Part shown: in pieces, positions 33,926-42,615 of the stretch
How positions within the stretch are numbered: position 1 is the stretch's first letter
Layout: each line of letters starts with the position of its first letter
NCBI GenBank assembly: GCA_021463345.1
Contig: JAJTYM010000019.1
Location: 1 to 60,042, forward strand
Direction: 5' to 3'
Origin: Pseudobdellovibrionaceae bacterium
GTDB lineage: Bacteria; Bdellovibrionota; Bdellovibrionia; Bdellovibrionales; JAMPXM01
Length of the DNA: 60,042 nucleotides
Made by a program: the position numbers and the translations under genes
The notes under the pieces: generated by a model
Database searches by the model: none
The model's input: the letters and a program-made list of their open reading frames with translations, nothing else
What the model was told of the DNA's origin: nothing

Positions 33926-35376
33926 TCGGCCGCCGGCTCGCGTTCGCCTCGGTTTTCATTTGCCTGCTTTCCCCGTTCCTGATCCTGTTCGTGCGTTTCC
34001 CGACGTGGAGTCCCCCGCCCGCGAGCGAACTGGCCGCGGTGTTCGGGTTCACGGCTCTGCAGGCGGCCTTGAGCGCGCTCGCTTCGGTGCTCATCGGCTC
34101 GATCGGCGCCCTGGGGCTCATGGCCTATCCGGGCCGGGCGTGGCCGAGGATGGTCGCGCTCGCGCCGAACGCGGTCCCGGCTCTGCTCGTGATCCTGGCC
34201 GCGATGAACGTCTGGCCCGGCATCCGCGGTTTGGCGGGGATCGTTTTCGCGCACGTTCTGCTCAACGCCGGCCTCGTCGCCGTCTCGGTCGCCGCGCTCC
34301 TCGCGACGCGCGTCGCGGGTTTGGCGGACCTGGCGTACATCGAAGGGGCGACCCGCCGGTCGTTCCTCGCGCGCGGCGCCTTGCCCTTGATCTCGGGCGA
34401 TCTCGCGCGACTTTTCCTCTTCGTTTTCGCGCTTTGCTTTTCGAGCTTCGCCGTCCCTCTGGTGATCGGCGGGAGCCGGGCCACGACCGTCGAGGTTCTC
34501 ATTTACGAGCAGATCCGCGTCGCGCCCGACTGGTCGGCGGCGCTCGCGGTGGCGGCGTTGCAGACGCTCGCGATCCTGGCGCTTTCTCTCCTGGCGGGCG
34601 GGACGGCCCGTTCCCCGATCGGCGCCGCGCGGGGCTCGCCTTTGCTCGAGTGGCGGCCGGGCGTCGCGTTCGCTTTGGCGCCGGCCGCGATCGTGGTCGC
34701 CGGCTTGGTCGTCCGTTTGCCCCAAGGACTGGCGCAGGGGCTGGGACCGGGCGGCCCGTGGCCGGGCTTTGGCGGCGAGTTGCCGCGCTTGCTGGCGGGA
34801 TCGGCTTTCACCGCGACACTGAGCGGGATCCTGTGCATGGCCGGCCTGGTTTTGATCGCCTTCGCCAGGCCGCGCGGCTGGGGCCGAAGGTTCCTGCTCG
34901 GGTTCGTCGCCCCGAGTTCGGCGTTGACGGGGTTCGCTCTCCTCCTGCTCTGGCGGGACACCGGCTGGGCGAGCCTCGTCAAGATCGCCGTCGGCATCAC
35001 GCTGATCTCTTTGCCCGCGTTCCACCGCCTTCGTTGGGACGGGGCCTTGGACGCGTTGTCGGGACAGGTCGCGGTGGCGCGCGCGCTGGGCGCTTCGGAG
35101 CCGCGGATCTTCGCGCGCGTCATGATGCCGCAGCTTTGGGGCACGTGCGCGTTCCTCGGCGGCTTATCCGCGTTCTGGGCCTGGGGCGATTTCGCGCTTT
35201 CCGCGGTCGTGGGCGAGCGCGCGCTGACGTTGGCGATGCTCGCGCACGGGTTGCTGGGCTCGTACAGGCTCGGGCTCGCGACGCTGGTGGTGTGCGCCGT
35301 CCTGATCGGTGGTAGCCTGAATTTCGCACTCTTTTGGGGAGTTGGGCGTGTCTTTGGTTCGCGGGCTCAAACATGA
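33922..35376 (+). CDS. thiP: Thiamine-type ABC transporter permease (two fused permease domains)
   Basis: 484 residues, about twelve membrane helices in two BPD_transp_1 halves, as in ThiP. EAA-like loops are visible as YIEGATRRSFLARGALPLI and ARALGASEPRIFARVMMPQL. The GTG start overlaps the thiB stop. Its 3' end overlaps the ATPase gene by about 29 bp. Slightly shorter than the Escherichia coli protein (about 536). Confidence 0.88.
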   Translation: MIGRRLAFASVFICLLSPFLILFVRFPTWSPPPASELAAVFGFTALQAALSALASVLIGSIGALGLMAYPGRAWPRMVALAPNAVPALLVILAAMNVWPGIRGLAGIVFAHVLLNAGLVAVSVAALLATRVAGLADLAYIEGATRRSFLARGALPLISGDLARLFLFVFALCFSSFAVPLVIGGSRATTVEVLIYEQIRVAPDWSAALAVAALQTLAILALSLLAGGTARSPIGAARGSPLLEWRPGVAFALAPAAIVVAGLVVRLPQGLAQGLGPGGPWPGFGGELPRLLAGSAFTATLSGILCMAGLVLIAFARPRGWGRRFLLGFVAPSSALTGFALLLLWRDTGWASLVKIAVGITLISLPAFHRLRWDGALDALSGQVAVARALGASEPRIFARVMMPQLWGTCAFLGGLSAFWAWGDFALSAVVGERALTLAMLAHGLLGSYRLGLATLVVCAVLIGGSLNFALFWGVGRVFGSRAQT

Positions 35377-35980
35377 TTACGGCGACTTCAAGCTCGACGT
35401 GCCCGAGTGGGAGATCCTCGATCGCGGGGTCACCGCCCTCTGGGGGCCTTCAGGCTCGGGCAAGACGTCGGTCTTCCGTTTCCTGATCGGGCTGGAGGCT
35501 TGCCGGGGTTTCAGTTGGGACTTCAAGGGCGAGGATCTCGCGCGTCTCCCCGTGCCGGCCCGCCGCCTCGGCGTCGTTTTCCAATCGCTCGAGCTGTTCC
35601 CCCATATGACCGCGCGCGAAAACATCGCGTTCGCGGCCGATGCCCGCGGCATCGCCGCCGGCGAGGCCCGAGCCCGGCTCGCGGAGCTCTCGCTCCTGCT
35701 CGATCTCGATCAGGCGTTGGATCGGCGCGCGACCCTGCTTTCCGGAGGCGAGAGGCAGCGCGTGGCCCTGGCTCGCGCCGTCATCGGGAAGCCGCGCATC
35801 CTCCTGCTCGACGAACCGTTTTCGGCGCTCGACGTCGATCGGCGCGCGGAGGCGCGCAAGCTCGTCGAGCGCGTCATCGAAGCCGAAAGGATCCCCGCGG
35901 TGCTGATCACGCACGATCGCGGGGACCTCGACGCCTTGGCCGTGAAAGTCACGGAAATCCGCGAGGGCCGCATCGTCTGA
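35348..35980 (+). CDS. thiQ: Thiamine-type ABC transporter ATPase
   Basis: A 210-residue ATPase with Walker A GPSGSGKTS, Q-loop VVFQSLELFPH, signature LLSGGERQRVALARA, Walker B ILLLDEPFSALD and H-loop LITHDRGDL. The small size fits ThiQ. I choose GTG 35348 because GGGGAG lies 6 nt upstream; TTG 35342 would abut that site. Completes thiBPQ. Confidence 0.9.
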   Translation: MSLVRGLKHDYGDFKLDVPEWEILDRGVTALWGPSGSGKTSVFRFLIGLEACRGFSWDFKGEDLARLPVPARRLGVVFQSLELFPHMTARENIAFAADARGIAAGEARARLAELSLLLDLDQALDRRATLLSGGERQRVALARAVIGKPRILLLDEPFSALDVDRRAEARKLVERVIEAERIPAVLITHDRGDLDALAVKVTEIREGRIV

Positions 35981-35998
35981 GATGCGGCTCGCGCGCGT

Positions 35999-36505
35999 TC
36001 AGCGCCCGACCGGCGCTTCCTGGATCAAGATCCCCTCCAGTGCGAGAACGACTCCTTTTATCGCATGGGGGTCGCGGGTTCTCGCCATGCAAGCATCATG
36101 CAGTTTGCGGGGGAGGCGCTGTTGATGCATGTTCAAGTGGGCTTGGTACGAGAATGGGCCGAGCTCCTGATGCAAGCGTTTCCCGATCGTTGAATCCCGA
36201 TGGAGAAGGGCCTCGAAGGACACGTAGTAGGCCATGGTGTCCGAGTTGCGATCGTTGCGTATGGCGTTGCAGGCGGTCGCGACATCCCCGCGTTTGCCGG
36301 CGTCGATGCGCAGGATGGTGGAATCGACGATCATCCACTTGAAGGCTCGGTATTTTTGCTCCGGCGTCGTTTGGGCCGGCTCGCGATCCAGATCGGGAGT
36401 GATCAGGGCCAGGTCGATCGCCGGCCCGCCTTCAGCGGGCCCGGGGCGCGTGGCGCAAGCGGCGCAGGCGAGGATCGGAAGAAACAGATGAGCGAAAAAC
36501 CTCAT
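35999..36505 (-). CDS. Small lipoprotein, unknown function
   Basis: 168 residues. MRFFAHLFLPILACAACATR is a lipoprotein-type signal with two candidate lipidation cysteines (near residues 14 and 17). The mature part has Cys in ATACNAIRN and HDACMARTRD and no membrane segment. I choose ATG 36503-36505 over a longer frame because the signal sequence starts there. Convergent with thiQ (18 bp). Family not recognised. Confidence 0.78.
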   Translation of the reverse strand: MRFFAHLFLPILACAACATRPGPAEGGPAIDLALITPDLDREPAQTTPEQKYRAFKWMIVDSTILRIDAGKRGDVATACNAIRNDRNSDTMAYYVSFEALLHRDSTIGKRLHQELGPFSYQAHLNMHQQRLPRKLHDACMARTRDPHAIKGVVLALEGILIQEAPVGR

Positions 36506-36644
36506 ATCAACTCCATGGTGGTGTTTTCCCCATGATCGCCCACGCGGCCGTCTCTTGAAACCGGGGGTCGCCGCCGGCCCGACCGTCGCGGCGGATTTCA
36601 TCCACTACGACGCACGCACGGGTTCTTGATCGCGAACGCGGCCC

Positions 36645-37640
36645 TTACGAGGGCAGGTCCTTGATGTTCAGCACGGACACGTTCAGGACGCACACCTCGT
36701 CGGAAGCCCCGCTGCTGGAATGGATGATGGTGTTGAGGTCCTGGAAGAAGGTGAGATACCGTTCGCGGATCTGCCTGGCGGTCTCGGGATTGGTGTTGAA
36801 GACCATGTACCCCCACATTTGCCCCGGCGGAAGGGGCAGAGGGCCCTGGATGAGGGACAAGCCGCGCTTCGTCCAGTATTCGCGGATGCTCCGAGCCCCT
36901 TCGGGATCCGAGCCGGTGTTCAACCCGCGGCGACTCGGGCAAAGGAGCGCGCCTTCTTGCTCCAGCGCGCCGATGTCCAACAACTCCCTCACCGCATCGC
37001 GCTCGTCCTCGAGCGTGATGCCGAGCTTGCGGGCGAGAAAGCCTTCGCGGTGAGCGGGCAGGGAATTGTACTCCTGGGTCCGCAGGCAAAGGAGGAGAGC
37101 CGCGACCCAAGGGTACCGGTAGTGAAGTTCCCTCTCGCGCTTTTCGGTGGCCGCGATGGCGGCGATGGTCTCGAGTTTTTTGTTCGGAAGGAGCGTGTCC
37201 AAGAAGCCGGTCAGCGAACAGAAGCTGCCGTGGATTATTCTCAGGATTTGCTCGAACGACGGTTCGATCCGGCCGCGGCGCCAGCGCGAGATGATCGAGC
37301 GGGAAACTCCCATTCGTTTGGCGGAATCGGCTTGGCGCTCATCGCCAAGCAGGTGCGAAACCAGGGGGCCGGCGCTTTTGAGGGATCCGTGGTAGTGCAG
37401 GATGTTTCGGCATGCCGCCTCCAGGGGCAGGTTCAATCGTTGGCAGATGTGGAGGAAGTGGCGCCACAAGAAAATCGTTCGGTCCGTTTCCCAGCGGTGA
37501 GCTTGGTTGGAGCGGTAGCCGAGGAAATGGCTGAAGCGGGCCTGCGATCTCCGCCCGCGCAAAAGGGGCAGCAACTCCTTGCGCAAAGCGGTGAAATCGA
37601 TCTCCGGCATCGTGCCGGGCACGCGAGTCGTTCCCATCAT
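36645..37640 (-). CDS. TIGR02147/DUF4423-type regulator
   Basis: 331 residues, soluble. The first segment (about 15-80: RKELLPLLRGRRSQARFSHFLG, RSNQAHRWETDR) resembles a helix-turn-helix. A second, MGVSRSIISRWRRGRIEPSF, lies near residue 115. The middle LLLCLRTQEYNSLPAHREGF and the end (FFQDLNTIIHSSS then VCVLNVSVLNI) match the TIGR02147/DUF4423 families, known chiefly from Bdellovibrio and Fibrobacter. DNA binding is inferred. The start (ATGATG) overlaps the adenosine deaminase stop, so the two are translationally coupled. Confidence 0.82.
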   Translation of the reverse strand: MMGTTRVPGTMPEIDFTALRKELLPLLRGRRSQARFSHFLGYRSNQAHRWETDRTIFLWRHFLHICQRLNLPLEAACRNILHYHGSLKSAGPLVSHLLGDERQADSAKRMGVSRSIISRWRRGRIEPSFEQILRIIHGSFCSLTGFLDTLLPNKKLETIAAIAATEKRERELHYRYPWVAALLLCLRTQEYNSLPAHREGFLARKLGITLEDERDAVRELLDIGALEQEGALLCPSRRGLNTGSDPEGARSIREYWTKRGLSLIQGPLPLPPGQMWGYMVFNTNPETARQIRERYLTFFQDLNTIIHSSSGASDEVCVLNVSVLNIKDLPS

Positions 37641-38662
37641 TTCGCTCCGATGGGTCGAGGCCAATGCCTTTGTTTGACGGCAAACGGGATGAAGCTGGCG
37701 GCGGCGGCGGTGTCGTTGCAACGGTCGAACTCGGCCCGGGTCAACCCCTGGTTCCGCGCGAGCGTCTCGTATTCGTCGATCAGGTCGATGCCGAAGATCC
37801 CGGGGTCGTCGGAATTGACCGTCACCGGAACGCCTTGCTCCATGAGCGCGCGGAACGGATGGGCTTCGAGCGAGGGCACGGCGTTGGTGAGCCAGTTGCT
37901 GGTCGGGCAGAGCTCGAGCGGCACGCGGCGCCGAACCACGAATTCGATCGCCTTCGGATCCGAGTGGATCTGCACCCCGTGCCCGATCCGTTGGGCGCCG
38001 AGCCGCTCGACGGCGTCGATGACCGCTTGCGACGATCCCGGGAAGACCGCTTCCCCCGCGTGCACCGTGATGCCGAGCCCCGCCTTCCTCGCCTTTTCGA
38101 ACATCGGCGCGAACGGGCGTGAATCGAAACCGACTTCGTTGTCGGCCAGGTCCATGGCGATGAACGTATCGCGGTTCTCGATCGCGAAATCGGCGACGCG
38201 CGCGGCGTCTTCGAGCGGGAGCGTGCGTTGGATGATGGCGATCAGGCCCACGGCGACGGGGAGGCCGGTCGCGCGCTCGAGCCCGCGCACGATGGCCCGG
38301 TGGATCTTCTCGAACGTCAGTCGTGGATGGCCCTGGGCGATGAACGTGGGGGCGTAGCGCAGCTCGAGGATGCGGACGCCTTCGGCATGAGCGTCCTCGA
38401 CGCATTCGAACGCGGTGCGCTCGAGGGCCTCCTCGCTGTCGAGGATTTTCTGCGTGATCAGGAATTTGGCGAGGACGGCTCCGAGATCCCTCATCGGCGT
38501 CGTCACGAGGAATTTCTCTCTCGCGGCCGCCGGGTCGCCCGGGACCTCGACCCCCGCGCGTCGCGCCAAGTCCTTCAGCGTCGCCAGACGCATCGAACAT
38601 TCGAGATGGCGATGCAACTCGACTTTGGGGATCGCGGCGAAGGCGCTTCGGGTTTCGGCCAT
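37637..38662 (-). CDS. add: Adenosine deaminase
   Basis: A 341-residue amidohydrolase converting (deoxy)adenosine to inosine. The zinc ligands are in KVELHRHLECSMR, the Glu-bearing VHAGEAVFPGSS and GHGVQIHSD, and the catalytic Asp pair in VNSDDPGIF. CPTSNW is also diagnostic. I choose ATG 38660-38662: a TATCCT -10-like hexamer lies 6 nt upstream and the extra residues from ATG 38714-38716 look non-coding. Downstream coupling to a TIGR02147 regulator is unusual. Confidence 0.92.
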   Translation of the reverse strand: MAETRSAFAAIPKVELHRHLECSMRLATLKDLARRAGVEVPGDPAAAREKFLVTTPMRDLGAVLAKFLITQKILDSEEALERTAFECVEDAHAEGVRILELRYAPTFIAQGHPRLTFEKIHRAIVRGLERATGLPVAVGLIAIIQRTLPLEDAARVADFAIENRDTFIAMDLADNEVGFDSRPFAPMFEKARKAGLGITVHAGEAVFPGSSQAVIDAVERLGAQRIGHGVQIHSDPKAIEFVVRRRVPLELCPTSNWLTNAVPSLEAHPFRALMEQGVPVTVNSDDPGIFGIDLIDEYETLARNQGLTRAEFDRCNDTAAAASFIPFAVKQRHWPRPIGAK

Positions 38663-38668
38663 GGCCTG

Positions 38669-38698
38669 AGGATAGTTCGCCGCGTGAACCGGCCACAA
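38669..38698 (-). promoter_or_regulatory. Putative leaderless promoter of add
   Basis: Minus strand TTGTGG (38693-38698), an 18-nt spacer and TATCCT (38669-38674, 4 of 6), then 6 nt to the chosen ATG, with no Shine-Dalgarno sequence. The -35 is weak. Confidence 0.3.
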
Positions 38699-38745
38699 GG
38701 GGATTTTGTTGACCATCTCCGCGGCCCTATGACATCCCTAACGCC

Positions 38746-40794
38746 ATGATGCAAACGACCCCGGCTCCTCTCCCCATCCGCCCCCGCTTGGCCCCAGCCC
38801 CGAAAAACCCGCCACGTTACAGCGCTCAGATCCAGCTGCAGACGGGCGAAGCCCTCAAGGTCGCCGATCCGCGCGCGACGCGGGCCATGGTGGCTTTGAT
38901 GGACATGAACGCCGCGCACGGCGGAGCCGCCAGCCATTACGGCGGTCCGGCGGCGTTCGCGGAACTCATGTCGGCGGCGCACGGCCTGATGTTCCACGAA
39001 GCGGGCAGGAATCGCGTCGAATGGCACGAGGCGTTTCACTTCGTCAACGACGCCGGTCACTGCGAAAACGGGCTGTACGCGTTGAAAGCCAACTACGGGT
39101 TCGCGGACTTGAGCCTCGATTCCCTCAAGAAATTCCGTTCGATCGAAAGCGCGCTCACCGGGCACGGCGAGGCGCATCTGTTCCCGCAGGGCGTGCTCGT
39201 CAGCAACGGGCCCCTGGGCTCCGGCCTGCCGCAGGCGCAGGGGCTGGCGATCGCCGACGCGCTCGCCGGGCGCAAGCGCATCACGATCTGCGCCCTGTCC
39301 GACGGCGGCGCGATGGAAGGCGAGGCGAAAGAGTCTTTCGCCGCGATCCCCGGCCTCGCCAAGCGCGGCAAAGTCGCGCCGTTCGTGCTGGTCATCAGCG
39401 ACAATCGCACGAAACTCTCCGGCCGCATCGACCAGGACTCGTTCCAGATGGAGCCGACGTTCCAATCGCTTGAAAGGCTCGGCTGGAAAGTGATCCGCGT
39501 CGAGGACGGTCACCAGCTCCAGGCCTGCGCGTCCACGCTCGAGGAAGCGTTTCGCCAGGTCTCGCTCGATCCGACCATGCCGATCGCGATCCACGCGCGC
39601 ACGCTGAAGGGCAAGGGCAGCCGGAAGGCGGAAGCTTCGGCGACCGGGGCCCATGGGTTCCCGCTCAAGAAGGCCGAGGAGTTGCCGGCGTTCCTCGCTG
39701 AGATCTACGACGGTCAGCCGGTGCCGGCGGAATTCACGGCTTGGGCCGAGGAGTTGATCGCCGCGGAAAGGAAGAAGGCGGAGGCCTCGACGGCCAAGCC
39801 GGCCGCGGCCAAAGCGCCGACGGAAAAAATTCAGGTCGGCGTCGCCGGCGCCCTGATCGCGGCCCGCCGGAGCGGCGTGCCCGTGGTCTCGGTTTCCGCG
39901 GACTTGCAAGGCTCGACGGGCGTCGCGGACTTCCACAAGGAGTTCCCCGAGGCCGCCATCGACGTCGGCGTCGCGGAGGCGAACATGATCTCGACCGCGA
40001 CGGGGTTGTCGCTCGCGGGTTATGTCCCGATCGTCGACACGTTCGCGCAGTTCGGGGTCACCAAGGGCGCGTTGCCGCTCACGATGTCCAGCCTTTCCCA
40101 GGGGCCTGTGATCGGCGTGTTCTCGCACACGGGTTTCCAGGACGCCGCGGACGGGGCTTCGCACCAGGCGCTCAGCTTTTTCGCGCAGGTCTCCTCGATC
40201 CCGCACGTGGAGACGTACTCGCTCAGCTGCTCGGCCGAGGCCGAGGCCCTGCTCTCGCAAGCTCTCACGGGCTTCGTCGAGGCTCGTCGCGAGGGCCGTG
40301 CGCCGCCGTCGCGGATTTTCTTCCTCGGCCGCGAGAATTTTCCGAGGACGTACCTTGACGGCGCGGCGTTCGAGCTCGGCCGCTCGCCCGTCGTTCTCGA
40401 CACGAGCGCGCGCCACGGAACCTCGGTCGCCATCGCCGCGAGCGGTTCGCTCGTGGGCGAGGCGATCAAAGCGGCCGGAACGCTCGCCGCCGAAGGCGTC
40501 GGCGCGATCGTGATCCACAACTCCGCCGTCAACCGCCCGGATCTCGCGACGTTCAAGGACGCGCTGGCCCGGTCGGGCGGCCGACTGGTGACGGTCGAGG
40601 AGCACCGCCTCGTCGGCGGGATGGGCGCGATGCTGTCGCACGCGCTGCTGATGGCGGGAGAGGCGTTTCGGGTGAAATCACTCGGGGTGGGCGACCATTT
40701 CGGCCAGAGCGCCTACGCCGCGCTCGATCTGTACGAAAAGCACGGGCTGGACGCCACGGCGATCGCCGCGGCGGCGCGCGCGCTTAAGAACTGA
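38746..40794 (+). CDS. tkt: Divergent transketolase
   Basis: A 682-residue ThDP enzyme with the three transketolase regions in one chain. The N-terminal domain has THIAMINE-site features in GAASHYGGPAAF, GHGEAHLFPQ, VSNGPLGSGLPQAQGLA and SDGGAMEGEAKES (normally GDG), with ISDNRTKLSG. The central domain has the proton-relay Glu in IDVGVAEANMIS and IVDTFAQFG. A Lys/Ala/Pro linker joins them near residue 345. Several positions deviate from classical Tkt, so substrate range could differ. It could supply erythrose 4-phosphate for AroF. Divergent from add, with only 83 bp between the starts. Confidence 0.88.
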   Translation: MMQTTPAPLPIRPRLAPAPKNPPRYSAQIQLQTGEALKVADPRATRAMVALMDMNAAHGGAASHYGGPAAFAELMSAAHGLMFHEAGRNRVEWHEAFHFVNDAGHCENGLYALKANYGFADLSLDSLKKFRSIESALTGHGEAHLFPQGVLVSNGPLGSGLPQAQGLAIADALAGRKRITICALSDGGAMEGEAKESFAAIPGLAKRGKVAPFVLVISDNRTKLSGRIDQDSFQMEPTFQSLERLGWKVIRVEDGHQLQACASTLEEAFRQVSLDPTMPIAIHARTLKGKGSRKAEASATGAHGFPLKKAEELPAFLAEIYDGQPVPAEFTAWAEELIAAERKKAEASTAKPAAAKAPTEKIQVGVAGALIAARRSGVPVVSVSADLQGSTGVADFHKEFPEAAIDVGVAEANMISTATGLSLAGYVPIVDTFAQFGVTKGALPLTMSSLSQGPVIGVFSHTGFQDAADGASHQALSFFAQVSSIPHVETYSLSCSAEAEALLSQALTGFVEARREGRAPPSRIFFLGRENFPRTYLDGAAFELGRSPVVLDTSARHGTSVAIAASGSLVGEAIKAAGTLAAEGVGAIVIHNSAVNRPDLATFKDALARSGGRLVTVEEHRLVGGMGAMLSHALLMAGEAFRVKSLGVGDHFGQSAYAALDLYEKHGLDATAIAAAARALKN

Positions 40795-40839
40795 CGGCCT
40801 CGGATCCAGCCGATCCGACGCGCGGGCCGGCTTTCGAAC

Positions 40840-41055
40840 TCATGCGTCAGTTGACTGCTTTTTCTCTTCGCCGTCTTTGATTTTTTCTTGTTGGGTCGAG
40901 CGGGTGACGTCGATCTCGCCGCCGTCGAGGCCTTTTTTGAACCCACGGATCGCCTCGCCGAGCCCCTTGCCGAGCTCCGGGAGCTTGCGCGGCCCGAGTA
41001 CGATCAAGACGATCACCAAAATAATGATCCAGTGAGTGATGCTGAAACCGCCCAT
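40840..41055 (-). CDS. tatA: Sec-independent protein translocase TatA/E
   Basis: 71 residues. One N-terminal membrane helix ([20 protein letters not shown]) is followed by the amphipathic helix [19 protein letters not shown] with the Phe-Lys-Lys of TatA, then a charged tail. TatA oligomers form the twin-arginine protein export channel. I choose ATG 41053-41055 because AAGGAG lies 5 nt upstream. No tatB or tatC is adjacent. Confidence 0.93.
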   Translation of the reverse strand: MGGFSITHWIIILVIVLIVLGPRKLPELGKGLGEAIRGFKKGLDGGEIDVTRSTQQEKIKDGEEKKQSTDA

Positions 41056-41199
41056 TCGAGCTCCTTCGGTGCCTGAACTTCGGATGCCGACAGGTTTTCT
41101 CCATTTGCGCCAGAAGGTCAAGGGCGACCCGGGCGGGGGAGACGGTCCGCGTTCACCCCCTTATTCGGGTTGAGGCGGTTCAGACTTGAATCCAGACCT

Positions 41200-42576
41200 T
41201 CAATGAAAGCCGGGGGGGCGCCCCGAGGTTTCGTCGCCCTGGGCGCGCTCCGTCCCGTCGTCAGGACCTTGGTCGGCTTCCTCGTTTTCCGGTCGCCCCT
41301 GCGTTTCGGCTCCCGCTCTTTCGCGCGCGGCGCGGTGGCCGCGGCCCGAACGGGACTGCCGTCGCCGGCCGCCGCGTCGTTTGCCCTTTTCCTCTTCGGC
41401 CAGCTTGCGGATTTCGGGGAGGAACCGTTCGTGGAGATCCCGCCAAAACTGCAGGTCCTCGGGCATGAGCTGGTAGTCGGCTTCCGCCATGCGCACGGCG
41501 AGCATGAAACCGTCGTTTTTGACGATGGAGAACTGACGGCGCTCGCCGCGTTTGCGGACTTCATCGGCCCGCGGCAGGAGCTCGACGGTTTCCACCGCTT
41601 GGCAGACCGTGGATTGTTCGAATTTGTACATGCCGAGCTCGTCGTGCATGAAGCGTTGGAAGCGTTCCTCGCCGATGATCGTTTCGGCGCGTTCGTCCCC
41701 GCGGCCCTCGGTTTCGACGACCGTTTGGAACAGCGAGAACACCAGCCATCCGAATAGATGGGCCGTATCGGCCGCCTCGGGGGCGAGGCCGTGGTTGCGG
41801 CGGAAGTGATCGAGGAAAATCTCGCGCTTGCCCGTGTCGAGCATGAGTTCGTGAAGGGTCGGGAGCGTGTACTTGAGCAGGTCGAGATCGAAGGCCTCGA
41901 GCAGCGCGAGATCGGGCTCGTCGAGGCGCAGGATCTTCAAGACCTCCTCGCGTCGTCGCGGGAGCACGGACTTGAGCAGTTCCGACGCGTGCCGCTGGAT
42001 CGCGGCCCGCAGGGCCGGCTCGATGGAAAAGCCGATTTTATGCGCGAGGCGGAGGGCGCGTAGCATGCGGATCGGGTCTTCGATCAAACGGACTTCCGGG
42101 TCGCCGATCATGCGGATGACGCGCGCTTCGATGTCTTTGCGACCGTTGATGTAGTCGATCAGCTTGTCTTCGATCGGATCGTAAAACAGCCCGTTGATCG
42201 TGAAGTCGCGGCGGGTCGCGTCTTCCTGGGGGGAGCCGAAGACGTTGTCCCCGAACGGCATGCCTTCCGGGAAATCCTCGGGCCTGACCTCGCGGCGGAA
42301 CGTCGCCACCTCGAATTGCTGCTCGTCGCGCTTGACCAGGACCAGTCGGAATCGTTTGCCGATGATATAGGCCTGGTAAATCAGGCGTTTGACCTGCGGG
42401 GGTTGCGCCGCGGTGGCGATGTCGAAATCTTTGGGATGGATGCCGATCAAAAGATCACGGACGCAACCGCCGACCAGGTACGTGGTGAATCCGTCTTTTT
42501 GCAGGGCCCGCACGATCCCGTAGGCGTGCGAATCGATCCAGTCTTGATGCAGCCGGGGTTTCCGCTTCACTTTCAT
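41200..42576 (-). CDS. pcnB: Poly(A) polymerase I
   Basis: A 458-residue class II nucleotidyltransferase. The head domain shows TYLVGGCVRDLLIGIHPKDFDIATAA with the catalytic Asp pair, RRDFTINGLFYDP and RMIGDPEVRLIEDPIRMLRALRLA. The C-terminal extension, with a basic Arg/Gly/Glu tail after about residue 400, matches PcnB rather than CCA-adding enzymes (CCA activity remains possible). It adds 3' A tails that mark RNA for decay. The ATG at 42574-42576 lacks a Shine-Dalgarno sequence and follows a TATACT hexamer by 9 nt. Confidence 0.92.
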   Translation of the reverse strand: MKVKRKPRLHQDWIDSHAYGIVRALQKDGFTTYLVGGCVRDLLIGIHPKDFDIATAAQPPQVKRLIYQAYIIGKRFRLVLVKRDEQQFEVATFRREVRPEDFPEGMPFGDNVFGSPQEDATRRDFTINGLFYDPIEDKLIDYINGRKDIEARVIRMIGDPEVRLIEDPIRMLRALRLAHKIGFSIEPALRAAIQRHASELLKSVLPRRREEVLKILRLDEPDLALLEAFDLDLLKYTLPTLHELMLDTGKREIFLDHFRRNHGLAPEAADTAHLFGWLVFSLFQTVVETEGRGDERAETIIGEERFQRFMHDELGMYKFEQSTVCQAVETVELLPRADEVRKRGERRQFSIVKNDGFMLAVRMAEADYQLMPEDLQFWRDLHERFLPEIRKLAEEEKGKRRGGRRRQSRSGRGHRAARERAGAETQGRPENEEADQGPDDGTERAQGDETSGRPPGFH

Positions 42577-42585
42577 ACGAGGGCG

Positions 42586-42615
42586 AGTATAGCGTTTATT
42601 CCAGCGAGGAGTCAT
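42586..42615 (-). promoter_or_regulatory. Putative near-leaderless promoter of pcnB
   Basis: Minus strand ATGACT (42610-42615), an 18-nt spacer and TATACT (42586-42591, 5 of 6), 9 nt before the ATG. The -35 overlaps the start codon of the divergent hydrolase, so the two genes probably compete for this space. Confidence 0.45.
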
